From positions 1-64,000 of the forward strand of contig NZ_JARGEN010000034.1 of NCBI RefSeq assembly GCF_029211125.1: DNA of 64,000 nt. The letters run 5' to 3'. Shown piece by piece: positions 42,414-51,343 of the stretch (position 1 is its first letter; the number at the start of each line of letters is the position of its first letter). This DNA is from Curvibacter soli (lineage in GTDB: Bacteria > Pseudomonadota > Gammaproteobacteria > Burkholderiales > Burkholderiaceae_C). The notes below the pieces were generated by a model. The model worked only from the letters and a program-made list of their open reading frames with translations. It did no database searches and was not told the origin of the DNA. Made by a program: the position numbers and the translations under genes.

Positions 42414-43628
42414 ATGATGGACCAAGACACCGCCCTGCTGGGACTGGCGCACCTCATGACCCTGGCCTTCCAGGGGCGCGACCTGCGGCCGCTGGCCCAG
42501 CGCCTGATGGAGCGCGCCGCCCGCGACGAGCAAGACGCCTGCGCACTGATGGACCTGTCCACCGTGCTCATGCTGCAGGGGGAGCGCGCACTGGGCCTGG
42601 CGGCGCAGTCGCAGGCCCTGCAGACCCAGCGGATGTACAGCCTGCCGGGCCCGCACGAGCACGCCATCCGCCTGCTGGCCGTCATGGCGCCCGGCGACCT
42701 GATGGCCAACGCGCCGCTGCCCTTCCTGACGGAGGCGGCGGGCATCGCGCTGCACATGGTCTACGTGCTGCCCGGCGAACCGCTGCCGCAGCCGCTGCCC
42801 GCGCACGATGCGATCTTCGTCGCCGTCTCCGAATCCGACCCCACCCGGCCCCTGCTGGACGCGCTGGGCCGCCAGCTCGCGGGCTGGCCGGCGCCGGTCA
42901 TCAACCGCGCGGACCGCATTCCGCGCACGTCGCGCGCCCAGGCCTACGCCGTGCTGGAAGGCGTGCCCGGCATCCTGATGCCGCCGTCCGCCCGGGTGGA
43001 CGCATCCACCCTGCAGGCGCTGGCGCGCGGCGACACCGCGCCCGCCGCCGTGCTGCCCGATGGCGGCTACCCGCTGATCGTGCGCCCGGTCGACTCCCAC
43101 GCCGGGCATGGCCTGGCGCGCATCGAAGGCCCGCAGGACATCGCGCCCTACCTGGCGGAGCAGGCGCCGGCGGATGCGTTCTTCATCTCCCGCTTCATCG
43201 ACTACCGCAGCGCCGACGGGCTGTTCCGCAAATACCGGGTGGTGCTGATCGACGGCGTGCCGTACGCCGCGCACATGGGTGTTTCGTCCCACTGGATGAT
43301 CCACTACCTGAACGCCGGCATGTCCGACAGCGCGGCCAAGCGCGCGGAGGAGGAGGCATTCATGACCGGCTTCGAGCGTGCAGGCGGTTTCGGCCAGCGC
43401 CATGCCGCGGCCCTGTCGGCGGTGGCGGACCGCTTCGGCCTCGACTACCTGGTGCTGGACTGCGCCGAAACGCCCGCCGGCGAACTGCTGGTGTTCGAGG
43501 TGGACCCCGGCGCGGTGGTGCACTCCATGGACCCGGACGACCTGTTCCCCTACAAGCGCCCGCACATGGACAAGATCTACCGGGGCTTCCACGCCATGCT
43601 GGCGCGGGCCATGGCGGCACCGCGCTGA
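42414..43628 (+). CDS. ATP-grasp-like protein with helical N-terminal region
   Basis: A 404-residue protein starting MMDQDTALLGLAHLM. The N-terminal about 70 residues are helical and TPR-like (LMERAARDEQDACALMDLSTV). From about 190 on it has an ATP-grasp look: the strand-loop YPLIVRPVDSHAGHGLARI (about 222-240), ISRFIDYRSADGLFRKYRVVLIDG and a metal-binding end DYLVLDCAETPAGELLVFEVDPG. It begins 16 bases after the decarboxylase stop, with AGGA upstream, and is probably cotranscribed. The pair may build an amine or amino-acid conjugate. The family is inferred from motif shape, and the product is unknown. Confidence 0.65.
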   Translation: MMDQDTALLGLAHLMTLAFQGRDLRPLAQRLMERAARDEQDACALMDLSTVLMLQGERALGLAAQSQALQTQRMYSLPGPHEHAIRLLAVMAPGDLMANAPLPFLTEAAGIALHMVYVLPGEPLPQPLPAHDAIFVAVSESDPTRPLLDALGRQLAGWPAPVINRADRIPRTSRAQAYAVLEGVPGILMPPSARVDASTLQALARGDTAPAAVLPDGGYPLIVRPVDSHAGHGLARIEGPQDIAPYLAEQAPADAFFISRFIDYRSADGLFRKYRVVLIDGVPYAAHMGVSSHWMIHYLNAGMSDSAAKRAEEEAFMTGFERAGGFGQRHAAALSAVADRFGLDYLVLDCAETPAGELLVFEVDPGAVVHSMDPDDLFPYKRPHMDKIYRGFHAMLARAMAAPR

Positions 43629-43722
43629 AACAGGCACCCCGGGCCACGGCGGCCATGCCGCGCATGGACTCTCGCGCACCGCCCGCGCTTGAACCCGGCG
43701 CACATGCCGCAAAATGCCATCC

Positions 43723-45780
43723 ATGAGCGCCACTTCCATCTCCCACTCCTCACCCGCCGACAATCCCCTGCTCGACTTCACCGACCTGCCGCCGTTCGAC
43801 CGCATCCGGCCCGAACACGTGGCCCCCGCCATCGACAGCCTGCTGGCCGAGGCTGAAAAAGCCCTGGACACGGTCAGCCAGCCCGGCTTTCCCGCCCGCT
43901 GGGGCGACATCGCCCTGGTGCTCGACGTGGCCACCGAGCGCCTGGGCCGCGCCTGGGGCGTGGTGGGCCACCTCAACAGCGTGGCCGACACGCCCGCGCT
44001 GCGCGCCGCCTACAACGAGGCGCTGCCCAAGGTCACCGAGTTCTGGACCCGCCTGGGCGCCGACGAGCAGCTCTACGCCAAGTACAAGGCGATCGACCCT
44101 GCCACGCTCGACGCCGAGCAGCGCCAGGCCCACCGCAACGCGATACGCGACTTCGTGCTCGGCGGCGCCGAACTGCAGGGCGCGGCCAAGGATCGCTTCG
44201 CCGCCATCCAGGAACAGCAGGCCGCGCTGGGCCAGAAGTTCAGCGAGAACGCGCTCGACGCGACCGACGCCTTCGCCTGCTACGCCAGCGCGGAGGAACT
44301 CGACGGCGTGCCCGCCGACGTGGTGCAGGCCGCCCGCGCCGCCGCCGAGGCCGAGGGCAAGCCCGGCCACAAGCTCACGCTGAAGCTGCCGAGCTACCTG
44401 CCCGTGATGCAGTTCGCCACCCGCAGCGCGCTGCGCGAGAAGCTCTACCGCGCCTACGCCACGCGCGCCTCCGACCAGGCCGGGGGCGAGGCCGTGCGCT
44501 TCGACAACACGCAGGTCATCCGCGACATCCTCGCGCTGCGCCAGGAGGAGGCCGAACTGCTCGGCTACCGCAACTTCGGCGAAGTCTCGCTGGTGCCCAA
44601 GATGGCCGATTCGCCGCAGCAGGTGATCGCGTTCCTGCGCGACCTCGCCCACCGCGCCCGCCCGTTCGCCGAGAAGGATCTGGCCGACCTGCGCGCCTTC
44701 GCCGCCGAGCACCTGGGCCTGGCCGACCCGCAGGCCTGGGACTGGCCCTACGTGGGCGAGAAGCTCAAGGAGGCGCGCTACGCCTTCAGCGAGCAGGAGG
44801 TCAAGCAGTATTTCCCGGCGCCCAAGGTGCTCGCCGGGCTGTTCAAGATCGCCGAGACGCTGTTCGAGGTGGCGATTCGCCGCGACGAGGCGCCGGTCTG
44901 GAACCCGTCGGTCGAGTTCTACCGCATCGAGCGGGCCGGCAAACTCGTCGGCCAGTTCTATTTGGACCCCACCGCCCGCCCCGGCAAACGCGGCGGCGCC
45001 TGGATGGACGACGCCCGCTCGCGCTGGCTGCGCCCCGACACGCACGGGCTGCAGACGCCGGTGGCCTACCTGGTGTGCAACTTCGCCGGCGGCGTGGCGG
45101 GCAAGCCGCCGCTGCTCACCCACGACGACGCCAGCACCCTGTTCCACGAGTTCGGCCACGGCCTGCACCACATGCTCACGCAGGTGAACGAGCACGACGT
45201 GTCGGGCATCAGCGGCGTGGAATGGGACGCGGTGGAGCTGCCCAGCCAGTTCATGGAGAACTTCTGCTGGGAGTGGGAGGTGCTGCGCCACATGACGGCC
45301 CACGTGGACACCGGCGCGCCGCTGCCGCGCGCGCTGTTCGACAAGATGCTGGCGGCCAAGAACTTCCAGAGCGGCATGCAGACGCTGCGGCAGGTGGAGT
45401 TCGCGCTGTTCGACATGCTGCTGCACACCGAGCCGCAAGCCGACTTCATGGCGCTGCTCGACCGCGTGCGCGACGAGGTGGCCGTGCTCGAGCCGCCGCC
45501 CTTCAGCCGCACCGCGCAGACTTTCAGCCACATCTTCGCGGGCGGCTACGCGGCGGGCTACTACAGCTACAAGTGGGCCGAGGTGCTCTCCGCCGACGCC
45601 TACGCGGCGTTCGAGGAGACCATGCGCCCGGACGGCACGCCGAGCCCCGAAACCGGGCGAAAATACCGCCAGGCCATCCTGGAGGCCGGCGGTAGCCGCC
45701 CGGCGATGGAATCGTTCAAGGCGTTCCGCGGCCGCGAGCCCAGCCTGGACGCGCTGCTGCGCCACCAGGGCATGGCCTGA
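43723..45780 (+). CDS. prlC: Oligopeptidase A (M3 family metallopeptidase)
   Basis: A 685-residue cytoplasmic zinc peptidase that degrades oligopeptides and signal-peptide fragments. The zinc motif is His475-Glu476-x2-His479 (LFHEFGHGLHH), with the downstream Glu ligand in EWDAVELPSQFMENFCWE. The N-terminal start region NPLLDFTDLPPFDRIRPEHV is the family norm. ATG 43723 is chosen; ATG 43714 is three codons earlier. It is a single gene after the fused folD/decarboxylase pair. Confidence 0.94.
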   Translation: MSATSISHSSPADNPLLDFTDLPPFDRIRPEHVAPAIDSLLAEAEKALDTVSQPGFPARWGDIALVLDVATERLGRAWGVVGHLNSVADTPALRAAYNEALPKVTEFWTRLGADEQLYAKYKAIDPATLDAEQRQAHRNAIRDFVLGGAELQGAAKDRFAAIQEQQAALGQKFSENALDATDAFACYASAEELDGVPADVVQAARAAAEAEGKPGHKLTLKLPSYLPVMQFATRSALREKLYRAYATRASDQAGGEAVRFDNTQVIRDILALRQEEAELLGYRNFGEVSLVPKMADSPQQVIAFLRDLAHRARPFAEKDLADLRAFAAEHLGLADPQAWDWPYVGEKLKEARYAFSEQEVKQYFPAPKVLAGLFKIAETLFEVAIRRDEAPVWNPSVEFYRIERAGKLVGQFYLDPTARPGKRGGAWMDDARSRWLRPDTHGLQTPVAYLVCNFAGGVAGKPPLLTHDDASTLFHEFGHGLHHMLTQVNEHDVSGISGVEWDAVELPSQFMENFCWEWEVLRHMTAHVDTGAPLPRALFDKMLAAKNFQSGMQTLRQVEFALFDMLLHTEPQADFMALLDRVRDEVAVLEPPPFSRTAQTFSHIFAGGYAAGYYSYKWAEVLSADAYAAFEETMRPDGTPSPETGRKYRQAILEAGGSRPAMESFKAFRGREPSLDALLRHQGMA

Positions 45781-45812
45781 CTTCCCCCATGACTTTCCTG
45801 GAGTACCCGACG

Positions 45813-46460
45813 ATGCGCTTCGCCCGACCACTGCAGCAACTGCTGGCCCCCCTGCTCCTCGCGCTGCTGGCGCTTTGCGCCCAGGCGCAACAGGTGTACC
45901 GCATCGTCGGCCCCGACGGCAAGGTGACCTTCTCGGACCGCCCGCCGGTCAACCAGGCCGAGCGCGCCATGCCAGTGCAGCCCGCAGCTTCCGCCGGCGA
46001 GGCGGGCGGCCAGTTGCCCTATGCGCTGCGCCAGGTTGCCAGCCGCTTTCCGGTGACGCTCTACACCGGCTCCAACTGCGCGCCGTGCACGACGGCGCGC
46101 TCGCTGCTCGTGCAGCGCGGCATACCGTTCACCGAACGCACGGTGAACACGCGCGAGGACATCGACGCGCTGAACAAGCTCAGCGGCGACTCCGGCCTGC
46201 CCTTCGCCACCATCGGCGGGCAGAAGCTTTCCGGCTTCTCCGACGTGGAATGGACGCAGTACCTCGACGCGGCGGGCTATCCCAAGGAATCGCAGCTGCC
46301 GCCCGGCTACCGCCAGCCCCCCGCCGCGCCGCTGGTCGCCGTGCAGCGGGCCACGCCGCCCGCGGCCCCTGCGCCCAGCGCGGCGCCCGCCGCACCGGCT
46401 GTCGCGCCCAGCGCGCCCCAGGGGCCCGCGCCGGCGAACCCGGCCGGCATCACGTTCTGA
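45813..46460 (+). CDS. Exported DUF4124/glutaredoxin-like protein
   Basis: A 215-residue protein. A signal peptide (LLAPLLLALLALCAQAQQ) precedes a DUF4124-like segment (VYRIVGPDGKVTFSDRPPVN). A glutaredoxin-type thioredoxin fold follows with the redox motif CAPC (TGSNCAPCTTARSLL) and the cis-Pro loop GLPFATIGG. The C-terminal quarter is Pro/Ala low complexity. It probably acts as a periplasmic thiol-disulfide protein. ATG 45813 has GGAG 9 bases upstream, so it is preferred over 45789. Confidence 0.85.
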   Translation: MRFARPLQQLLAPLLLALLALCAQAQQVYRIVGPDGKVTFSDRPPVNQAERAMPVQPAASAGEAGGQLPYALRQVASRFPVTLYTGSNCAPCTTARSLLVQRGIPFTERTVNTREDIDALNKLSGDSGLPFATIGGQKLSGFSDVEWTQYLDAAGYPKESQLPPGYRQPPAAPLVAVQRATPPAAPAPSAAPAAPAVAPSAPQGPAPANPAGITF

Positions 46461-46502
46461 CCGCGGCGGGGGCATATACTCCCCCACCTGCCATCCGCCA
46501 GC

Positions 46503-46634
46503 GCAGGTAAATAAAGCGGTAGATAGCGATACTCCCCAGGAGTATCACCCCAGAAACGACTTGCGCAAAACGGATTCAGGCAAGACACCTGCCCGCTGGT
46601 CGCAACGGCTGGCGCAGCCTTGTTTGCGCAAGTC
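46503..46634. repeat. Family C 77-bp palindromic repeat (copy C1) with degenerate family D fragment
   Basis: 46558-46634 is a 77-bp element bounded by GACTTGCGCAAAAC and GTTTGCGCAAGTC, almost identical in length and sequence to 63822-63898. GGTAAATAAAGCGGTAGATAG (46506-46526) in front resembles part of the family D repeat. It lies between two convergent genes and could also serve as a bidirectional terminator. Confidence 0.65.
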
Positions 46635-46638
46635 CTGC

Positions 46639-47334
46639 TCAGAACCGCAGCGTGCGCACGCCCTGCGCGGTGCCCAGCAGGCAGACCGACGCCTTCTGGT
46701 GCGCAAACACCCCCACCGTCACCACGCCGGGCCACTGGTTGACCTGGGATTCGAACGCCAGCGGGTCGCTGATGGACAAGCCCGCGACGTCCAGGATGTG
46801 CTGGCCGTTGTCGGTGACCAGCGGCGCGCCGTCCTTGTGCCGCAGCGCGGCATGGCCGCCCAGCGCGGCGAACTGCCGCGCGATGCGGTGCGCGGCCATG
46901 GGGATCACCTCCACCGGCAGCGGGAAGCGGCCCAGCACCGGCACCAGCTTGCTCTCGTCGGCGATGCAGACGAAGCGGCACGCCAGCGCGGCCACGATCT
47001 TCTCGCGCGTGAGCGCCGCGCCGCCGCCCTTGACCATGTGGCCGTGGCCGTCGATCTCGTCGGCGCCGTCGATGTAGACGGGCAGCTCGTCCACGGCATT
47101 CGCGTCGAACACCGCAATGCCCAGCGCGGCCAGCCGCGCGGTGCTGGCCTCGGAGCTCGACACCGCGCCGCGGATGCGGCTCTTGATGCCCGCCAGCGCG
47201 TCGATGAACCTGTTGACCGTGGAGCCCGTGCCGACGCCGACGATGTCGCCCTCGTTCACATAGTCCAGGGCGGCCTGGCCCACCAGGGTCTTGAGTTCGT
47301 CCTGGCTCAGGGCGGGGGAAGCGGCATGCGTCAT
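46639..47334 (-). CDS. rpiA: Ribose-5-phosphate isomerase A
   Basis: A 231-residue isomerase interconverting ribose 5-phosphate and ribulose 5-phosphate. The phosphate-binding run [15 protein letters not shown], the catalytic Asp in [20 protein letters not shown] and the Glu/Lys in REKIVAA and [10 protein letters not shown] are conserved. It is convergent with the glutaredoxin-like gene, separated by the family C repeat, and divergent from pyrD. Confidence 0.96.
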   Translation of the reverse strand: MTHAASPALSQDELKTLVGQAALDYVNEGDIVGVGTGSTVNRFIDALAGIKSRIRGAVSSSEASTARLAALGIAVFDANAVDELPVYIDGADEIDGHGHMVKGGGAALTREKIVAALACRFVCIADESKLVPVLGRFPLPVEVIPMAAHRIARQFAALGGHAALRHKDGAPLVTDNGQHILDVAGLSISDPLAFESQVNQWPGVVTVGVFAHQKASVCLLGTAQGVRTLRF

Positions 47335-47372
47335 GGGGGAGAATCGCGGAGTTCCCCCGGATTATCCAACCG

Positions 47373-48428
47373 ATGCCGCCGCTGCCCTACCCGCTCGTCC
47401 GCCCTTTTCTCTTCCGCCTCGACCCCGAAACCGCGCACGAGCTGACCATGGACCTGCTCGCGCGCGGCGCCGGCTGCGGCCCGCTGCAGTGGGCCTGGCG
47501 CAGCGAGACCGTGGACGACCCGGTGCAGCTCGCCGGCCTGACCTTCCCCAACCGCGTGGGCCTGGCCGCGGGCCTGGACAAGAACGCGCGCTGCATCGAC
47601 GCGCTGGCCGCCATGGGCTTCGGCTTCGTCGAGGTGGGCACGGTCACCCCGCGCGCGCAGCCCGGCAACCCCCGGCCGCGCATGTTCCGGCTGCCGCAGG
47701 CGCAGGCGCTGATCAACCGGCTGGGCTTCAACAACGACGGGCTCGACGCCTTCGTGCGCAACGTGCGGCAGGCGCGGTTGCGCAGTCAGCCGCGCCGCCA
47801 CCCGATGCTGCTGGGCCTGAACATCGGCAAGAACGCCGCCACGCCCATCGAGGACGCCACCGCCGACTACCTGGCCTGCCTCGACGGCGTGTACCCGCAC
47901 GCCGACTACGTGAGCATCAACATCAGCTCGCCCAACACGCAGAACCTGCGCGCCCTGCAGGGCGACGCCGCCCTCGACGCGCTGCTGGCGGCCATCGCCG
48001 GGCAGCGCGAACTGCTGGCCGCGCGCCACGGCAAATACGTACCCATTTTCGTGAAGATCGCGCCGGACATCGACGAGGCGCAGGTGAACGTGATCGCGCT
48101 CACGCTGCGGCGCCACGGCATGGACGGCGTGATCGCCACCAACACCACCATCGCGCGCGACGCGGTGCGGGGCCTGCCGCATGCGGACGAGACCGGCGGC
48201 CTCTCCGGCGCGCCGGTGCGCGCAGCCAGCAACCGCGTGATCGGCCAGTTGCGCGCCGCGCTCGGCGGCGACTTCCCCATCATCGGCGTGGGCGGCATCA
48301 TGGCGCCGCAGGACGCAGTGGCCAAGATCCGCGCGGGCGCGGACGTGGTGCAGATCTACACCGGCCTGGTCTACGCCGGCCCCGGCCTGCCCAGCGCCGC
48401 GGCGCGCGCCCTGCGCGACATGGCCTGA
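47373..48428 (+). CDS. pyrD: Dihydroorotate dehydrogenase, quinone-dependent (class 2)
   Basis: A 351-residue membrane-associated flavoprotein of pyrimidine synthesis. The N-terminal helical extension ([20 protein letters not shown]) marks class 2. The FMN and orotate sites appear in [44 protein letters not shown] (catalytic Ser nearby) and [11 protein letters not shown]. It stands alone. Confidence 0.96.
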   Translation: MPPLPYPLVRPFLFRLDPETAHELTMDLLARGAGCGPLQWAWRSETVDDPVQLAGLTFPNRVGLAAGLDKNARCIDALAAMGFGFVEVGTVTPRAQPGNPRPRMFRLPQAQALINRLGFNNDGLDAFVRNVRQARLRSQPRRHPMLLGLNIGKNAATPIEDATADYLACLDGVYPHADYVSINISSPNTQNLRALQGDAALDALLAAIAGQRELLAARHGKYVPIFVKIAPDIDEAQVNVIALTLRRHGMDGVIATNTTIARDAVRGLPHADETGGLSGAPVRAASNRVIGQLRAALGGDFPIIGVGGIMAPQDAVAKIRAGADVVQIYTGLVYAGPGLPSAAARALRDMA

Positions 48429-48522
48429 CCGCCGCGCACGGCGCGGGGCGGCGGCAAGGCACGAATATCCACTGCCCGCGCCACGGGCCCCGCGCGGCCA
48501 GCGGTGCGGTCGCAACCCGGCA

Positions 48523-48858
48523 TCAGCGGCCCAGCCGGCGCAGTGCGATGGGCAGCAGCCAGCCGGCCCAGCGCAGCATGCGCGCCGGCCCGAGCGCCGC
48601 CAGCAGGCCGCCCGCCAGGGCCGACACGGCCACCGGGTGCTGGCGCGCGAAATACGCCAGCCGCGCGGCGAACGGGGCGCCGGGCTCGGGCGGCAGGGAT
48701 TGCGCCTGCGCCTCCAGCAGCGCCTCTTCCTCGCGCGCAAGGCGTTCCTGGCGCAGCCGACCGCGCTGCCGCGCGATGCGCGCCAGCACCTCCTGCTGCG
48801 CGGGGGACGGCGCGGGCAGTTCGGCGGCCAGGAATGGCAATGCGGCCTCGTCGGTCAT
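48523..48858 (-). CDS. Small hypothetical protein of a yqjD/yqjE-like cluster
   Basis: A 111-residue protein, charged and helical in the first 55 residues (IARQRGRLRQERLAREEEALLEA). A hydrophobic C-terminal part (AVSALAGGLLAALGPARMLRW) could enter the membrane. It overlaps the preceding holin-like gene by 4 bp. The cluster order (DUF883, holin-like, this protein) mirrors enterobacterial yqjD-yqjE-yqjK, so a YqjK-like role is suggested by position. Confidence 0.65.
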   Translation of the reverse strand: MTDEAALPFLAAELPAPSPAQQEVLARIARQRGRLRQERLAREEEALLEAQAQSLPPEPGAPFAARLAYFARQHPVAVSALAGGLLAALGPARMLRWAGWLLPIALRRLGR

Positions 48859-49250
48859 AGCGACTCCTTGAGGGCCTGCCAGTCGCGCGACAGCTCGCGC
48901 CGGGTCAGTGCGAACGCGGCGCCGCTGCGGCGCACCATCTGCGCCAGCGCCGCCAGCACGGCCAGCCAGGCCAGGGTCCAGAGCGCGCCCAGCACCCAGG
49001 CCACGGTGGCGCGCTGGGGCGTGTCCCAGAACTGCACCAGCACGGCCAGCGACAGCACCGTGAGCGCCACCACCGTCAGGCCCGCGCCGAGGATGGACAG
49101 CACCAGCAGCCAGCAGAGCCGGCGTTTCTGGTCCTGCCATTCGAGGCAGGCCAGCTCCACCCGGTCCTCGAGCGCGATAGCGCCTTCGGTGGCGGCCTTG
49201 TGCCAGCACGCGGCCCAGTCGTCCAGGCCCAGCAGGGACCGCCAGTTCAT
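48855..49250 (-). CDS. Phage holin-superfamily / YqjE-like membrane protein
   Basis: A 131-residue protein with two strong transmembrane helices (LLVLSILGAGLTVVALTVLSLAVLV and WVLGALWTLAWLAVLAALAQM). An amphipathic N-terminus contains EDRVELACLEWQDQK, the usual start of the YqjE/holin III superfamily. It lies between the DUF883 gene and the small hypothetical gene. Confidence 0.8.
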   Translation of the reverse strand: MNWRSLLGLDDWAACWHKAATEGAIALEDRVELACLEWQDQKRRLCWLLVLSILGAGLTVVALTVLSLAVLVQFWDTPQRATVAWVLGALWTLAWLAVLAALAQMVRRSGAAFALTRRELSRDWQALKESL

Positions 49251-49296
49251 GCCCGCGCTCCCTGGGCGCACAGGGCGCCCGGCGCGCCCGCCGCCA

Positions 49297-49608
49297 TCAG
49301 CGGCGACCCAGCAGGAAGCCCAGCAAGGCGCCCACGGCCAATGCCGCGCCGGCGACGCGCCACGGCTCGTCGTGGGCATATTCATTGGCGGCGCGCGCGG
49401 CTTCCTTGGCCTGGTAGGCGGCCTCCTGGGCCGCCTCGACGGCAGAGTCGCGCAGCGAATGCAGGCCGGCATCGAGGCGGCGGCGCAGGGCCTTGATCTC
49501 GGGGATGCTGTCGAGCTCCTTGCTGTCGACCAGCTCGCGCAGGTCGGAGACGAGCTTCTCGATCTCGGCCTGGGTCTTGCTGGCGGTTTCTTTGATGGTT
49601 GCGGTCAT
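49297..49608 (-). CDS. ElaB/YqjD/DUF883 family membrane-anchored protein
   Basis: A 103-residue protein: a long charged coiled-coil-like helix (residues about 5-75, with repeated Ala/Glu/Lys) and a C-terminal transmembrane anchor ending ALAVGALLGFLLGRR. The closing GxLLGxLLGRR-type motif is typical of DUF883, whose enterobacterial members bind ribosomes and the inner membrane in stationary phase. It is the first gene of the three-gene cluster. Confidence 0.88.
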   Translation of the reverse strand: MTATIKETASKTQAEIEKLVSDLRELVDSKELDSIPEIKALRRRLDAGLHSLRDSAVEAAQEAAYQAKEAARAANEYAHDEPWRVAGAALAVGALLGFLLGRR

Positions 49609-49747
49609 GGTGGTACTTCCTTTGCAGAGTGCGATTTTCTTCGATTGCGGAAAGGCCAGGTGTCGAAATCAGCCCCCTGGCGCACATTCGAGTCCATCTT
49701 ACGCCGCCAACCCGCGGGCCCACAACTGACCCAGATCAAGGCAAGGT

Positions 49748-50851
49748 TCATGCGGCGGCCAGCAGCTCCCGCACGTGCTGCCCGATGGCCATGCAACTGG
49801 TGAGCCCCGGCGATTCGATGCCGAACAGGTTGACCAGGCCCGCCACGCCGTGCTCGCGCGGGCCCTGGACCAGGAAGTCGCGCGCAGGCTCGCCGGGCGC
49901 CTGGATCTTCGGGCGGATGCCGGCGTAGCCGGGCTCCAGCGCGCCGTCGCGCAGCGCGGGCCAGTACTTGCGCACCTCGGCATAGAAGGCGTCGCCACGC
50001 GCCGGGTCCACCGCCAGGTCGTCGGGCGCATCGACCCACTGCACGTCGGGGCCGAACTTGGCCTGTCCGCCCAGGTCGATGGTCAGGTGTACGCCCAGGC
50101 CCGCGGCCTGCGGCACGGGGTAGATCAGGCGGCTGAACGGCGAGCGGCCCGAGAGGGTGAAGTAGCTGCCCTTGGCGTAATGGGCGGGCGGCACGTGGCG
50201 CGCGTCCAGCCCATCGAAGCGCCGCGCCAGCGCCTGCGCGTGCAGGCCGGCGGCGTTGACGACGGTGCCCGCCAGCAGTTGCGTGCCGTCGCGCGCGGTG
50301 AGCACGATGCCGGCGGCGGTGGCGGCGGCGCGCTCCAGCGGCGAATCGAGCGCCAGCAGGCCGGCGGCGTTCTCGATGTCGCCGAGCAGCGCGGTCATGA
50401 GCGCATGGCTGTCCACGATGCCCGTGGATGGCGACAGCAGCGCGGCCATGCATTCGAGCTGTGGCTCCAGCGCGCGGGCCTGCTCGCGCGTGAGCAGGCG
50501 CAGGTCGCCGACGCCGTTGGCCGCGGCCTGGGCGGCGATGCCCTGCAACTGCGCGAGCTGGTCCTGGTGCGTGGCGACGATGAGCTTGCCGCAGCGGCGG
50601 TGCGGCAGGCCGCGCTCTTCGCAGTAGGCGTAGAGCATCCGCCGGCCCTGCACGCACAGCCGGGCCTTGAGCGAGCCTGGCGCGTAGTAGATGCCGGCGT
50701 GGATGACCTCGCTGTTGCGCGCGCTGGTCCCGGTGCCGATGGCGGCCGCGGCCTCCAGCACCAGCACCTCGCGCCCGGCGAGCGCCAGTGCGCGCGCCAC
50801 CGCCAGGCCCACCACGCCCGCACCCACGACGACGGTGTCTACGCGGTCCAT
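49748..50851 (-). CDS. FAD-dependent oxidoreductase, LhgO / DAO type
   Basis: A 367-residue flavoprotein with an N-terminal GxGxxG FAD loop ([20 protein letters not shown]) and the LhgO-like runs [36 protein letters not shown] and [20 protein letters not shown]. Relatives oxidise L-2-hydroxyglutarate or similar hydroxy or amino acids. The substrate here is not proven. Its upstream side carries a family D repeat directly joined to family A element A4. Confidence 0.88.
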   Translation of the reverse strand: MDRVDTVVVGAGVVGLAVARALALAGREVLVLEAAAAIGTGTSARNSEVIHAGIYYAPGSLKARLCVQGRRMLYAYCEERGLPHRRCGKLIVATHQDQLAQLQGIAAQAAANGVGDLRLLTREQARALEPQLECMAALLSPSTGIVDSHALMTALLGDIENAAGLLALDSPLERAAATAAGIVLTARDGTQLLAGTVVNAAGLHAQALARRFDGLDARHVPPAHYAKGSYFTLSGRSPFSRLIYPVPQAAGLGVHLTIDLGGQAKFGPDVQWVDAPDDLAVDPARGDAFYAEVRKYWPALRDGALEPGYAGIRPKIQAPGEPARDFLVQGPREHGVAGLVNLFGIESPGLTSCMAIGQHVRELLAAA

Positions 50852-50865
50852 CGGGATTCTCCTGT

Positions 50866-50910
50866 TCTGCTATCGAAAAAAGAGCTGCTCCCGCAGGCGG
50901 AATAAGCGCT
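50866..50910 (+). repeat. Family D short repeat upstream of the FAD oxidase
   Basis: CTGCTATCGAAAAAAGAGCTG then CCGCAGGCGGAATAAGCGCT match the consensus. Element A4 begins in its last bases (CTAG at 50909). Confidence 0.65.
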
Positions 50911-51074
50911 AGTGCAGTATTCGATGCTTGGCGGCACCAATAAAAGCGATGCGTTGTGGCGCAGGGCAAGGCGCAAACCACAGCGATAGCCGTAGCTATC
51001 GCGAGGATTTGCAACGCCGCCATGCGTCAAAAGGCGCGGTTTTATGTGCTGCTTAGCGTTGAACACTGCACTGG
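50909..51074 (+). mobile_element. Family A miniature element, copy A4
   Basis: A 166-bp copy from CTAGTGCAGTATTCGATGC to GCGTTGAACACTGCACTGG. The terminal CTAG is mutated to CTGG on the right. It lies 17 bases from family B copy B3, and together they fill the 492-bp gap between two genes. Confidence 0.8.
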
Positions 51075-51091
51075 AGGCATATTTCATTCAT

Positions 51092-51325
51092 CCTAGAAAC
51101 GGCAGTTGGATGCGCCTGCCGGTGCCGTGATCGGGGTGCCAGGCAAGGCGCGACGACGCGGCGGGCTACTGCCCGCAAGGAGGAGCAACGCCGCATGGCG
51201 CCCCGAGCGCGGTGCTGGCAGGTGCATAGCGCTCTCACCCACGAGGTGAACCCCATCGAAGCCGGCAACGCTCGATTTCATGCGGCCTGGCAAGGGATAC
51301 GAAGCGGTCAACTGCCGTTTCTAGG
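51092..51325 (-). mobile_element. Family B miniature element, copy B3
   Basis: A 234-bp copy in reverse orientation with ends CCTAGAAACGGCAGTTG / CAACTGCCGTTTCTAGG and a perfect TTCAT duplication (51087-51091 and 51326-51330). Confidence 0.85.
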
Positions 51326-51343
51326 TTCATGAACCATCCGGGG

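Noticed and set aside
48855-49250. Prophage lysis gene (holin)
   Set aside because: The protein belongs to the YqjE-like branch of the holin superfamily and lies in a DUF883 envelope cluster. No other phage gene is nearby.
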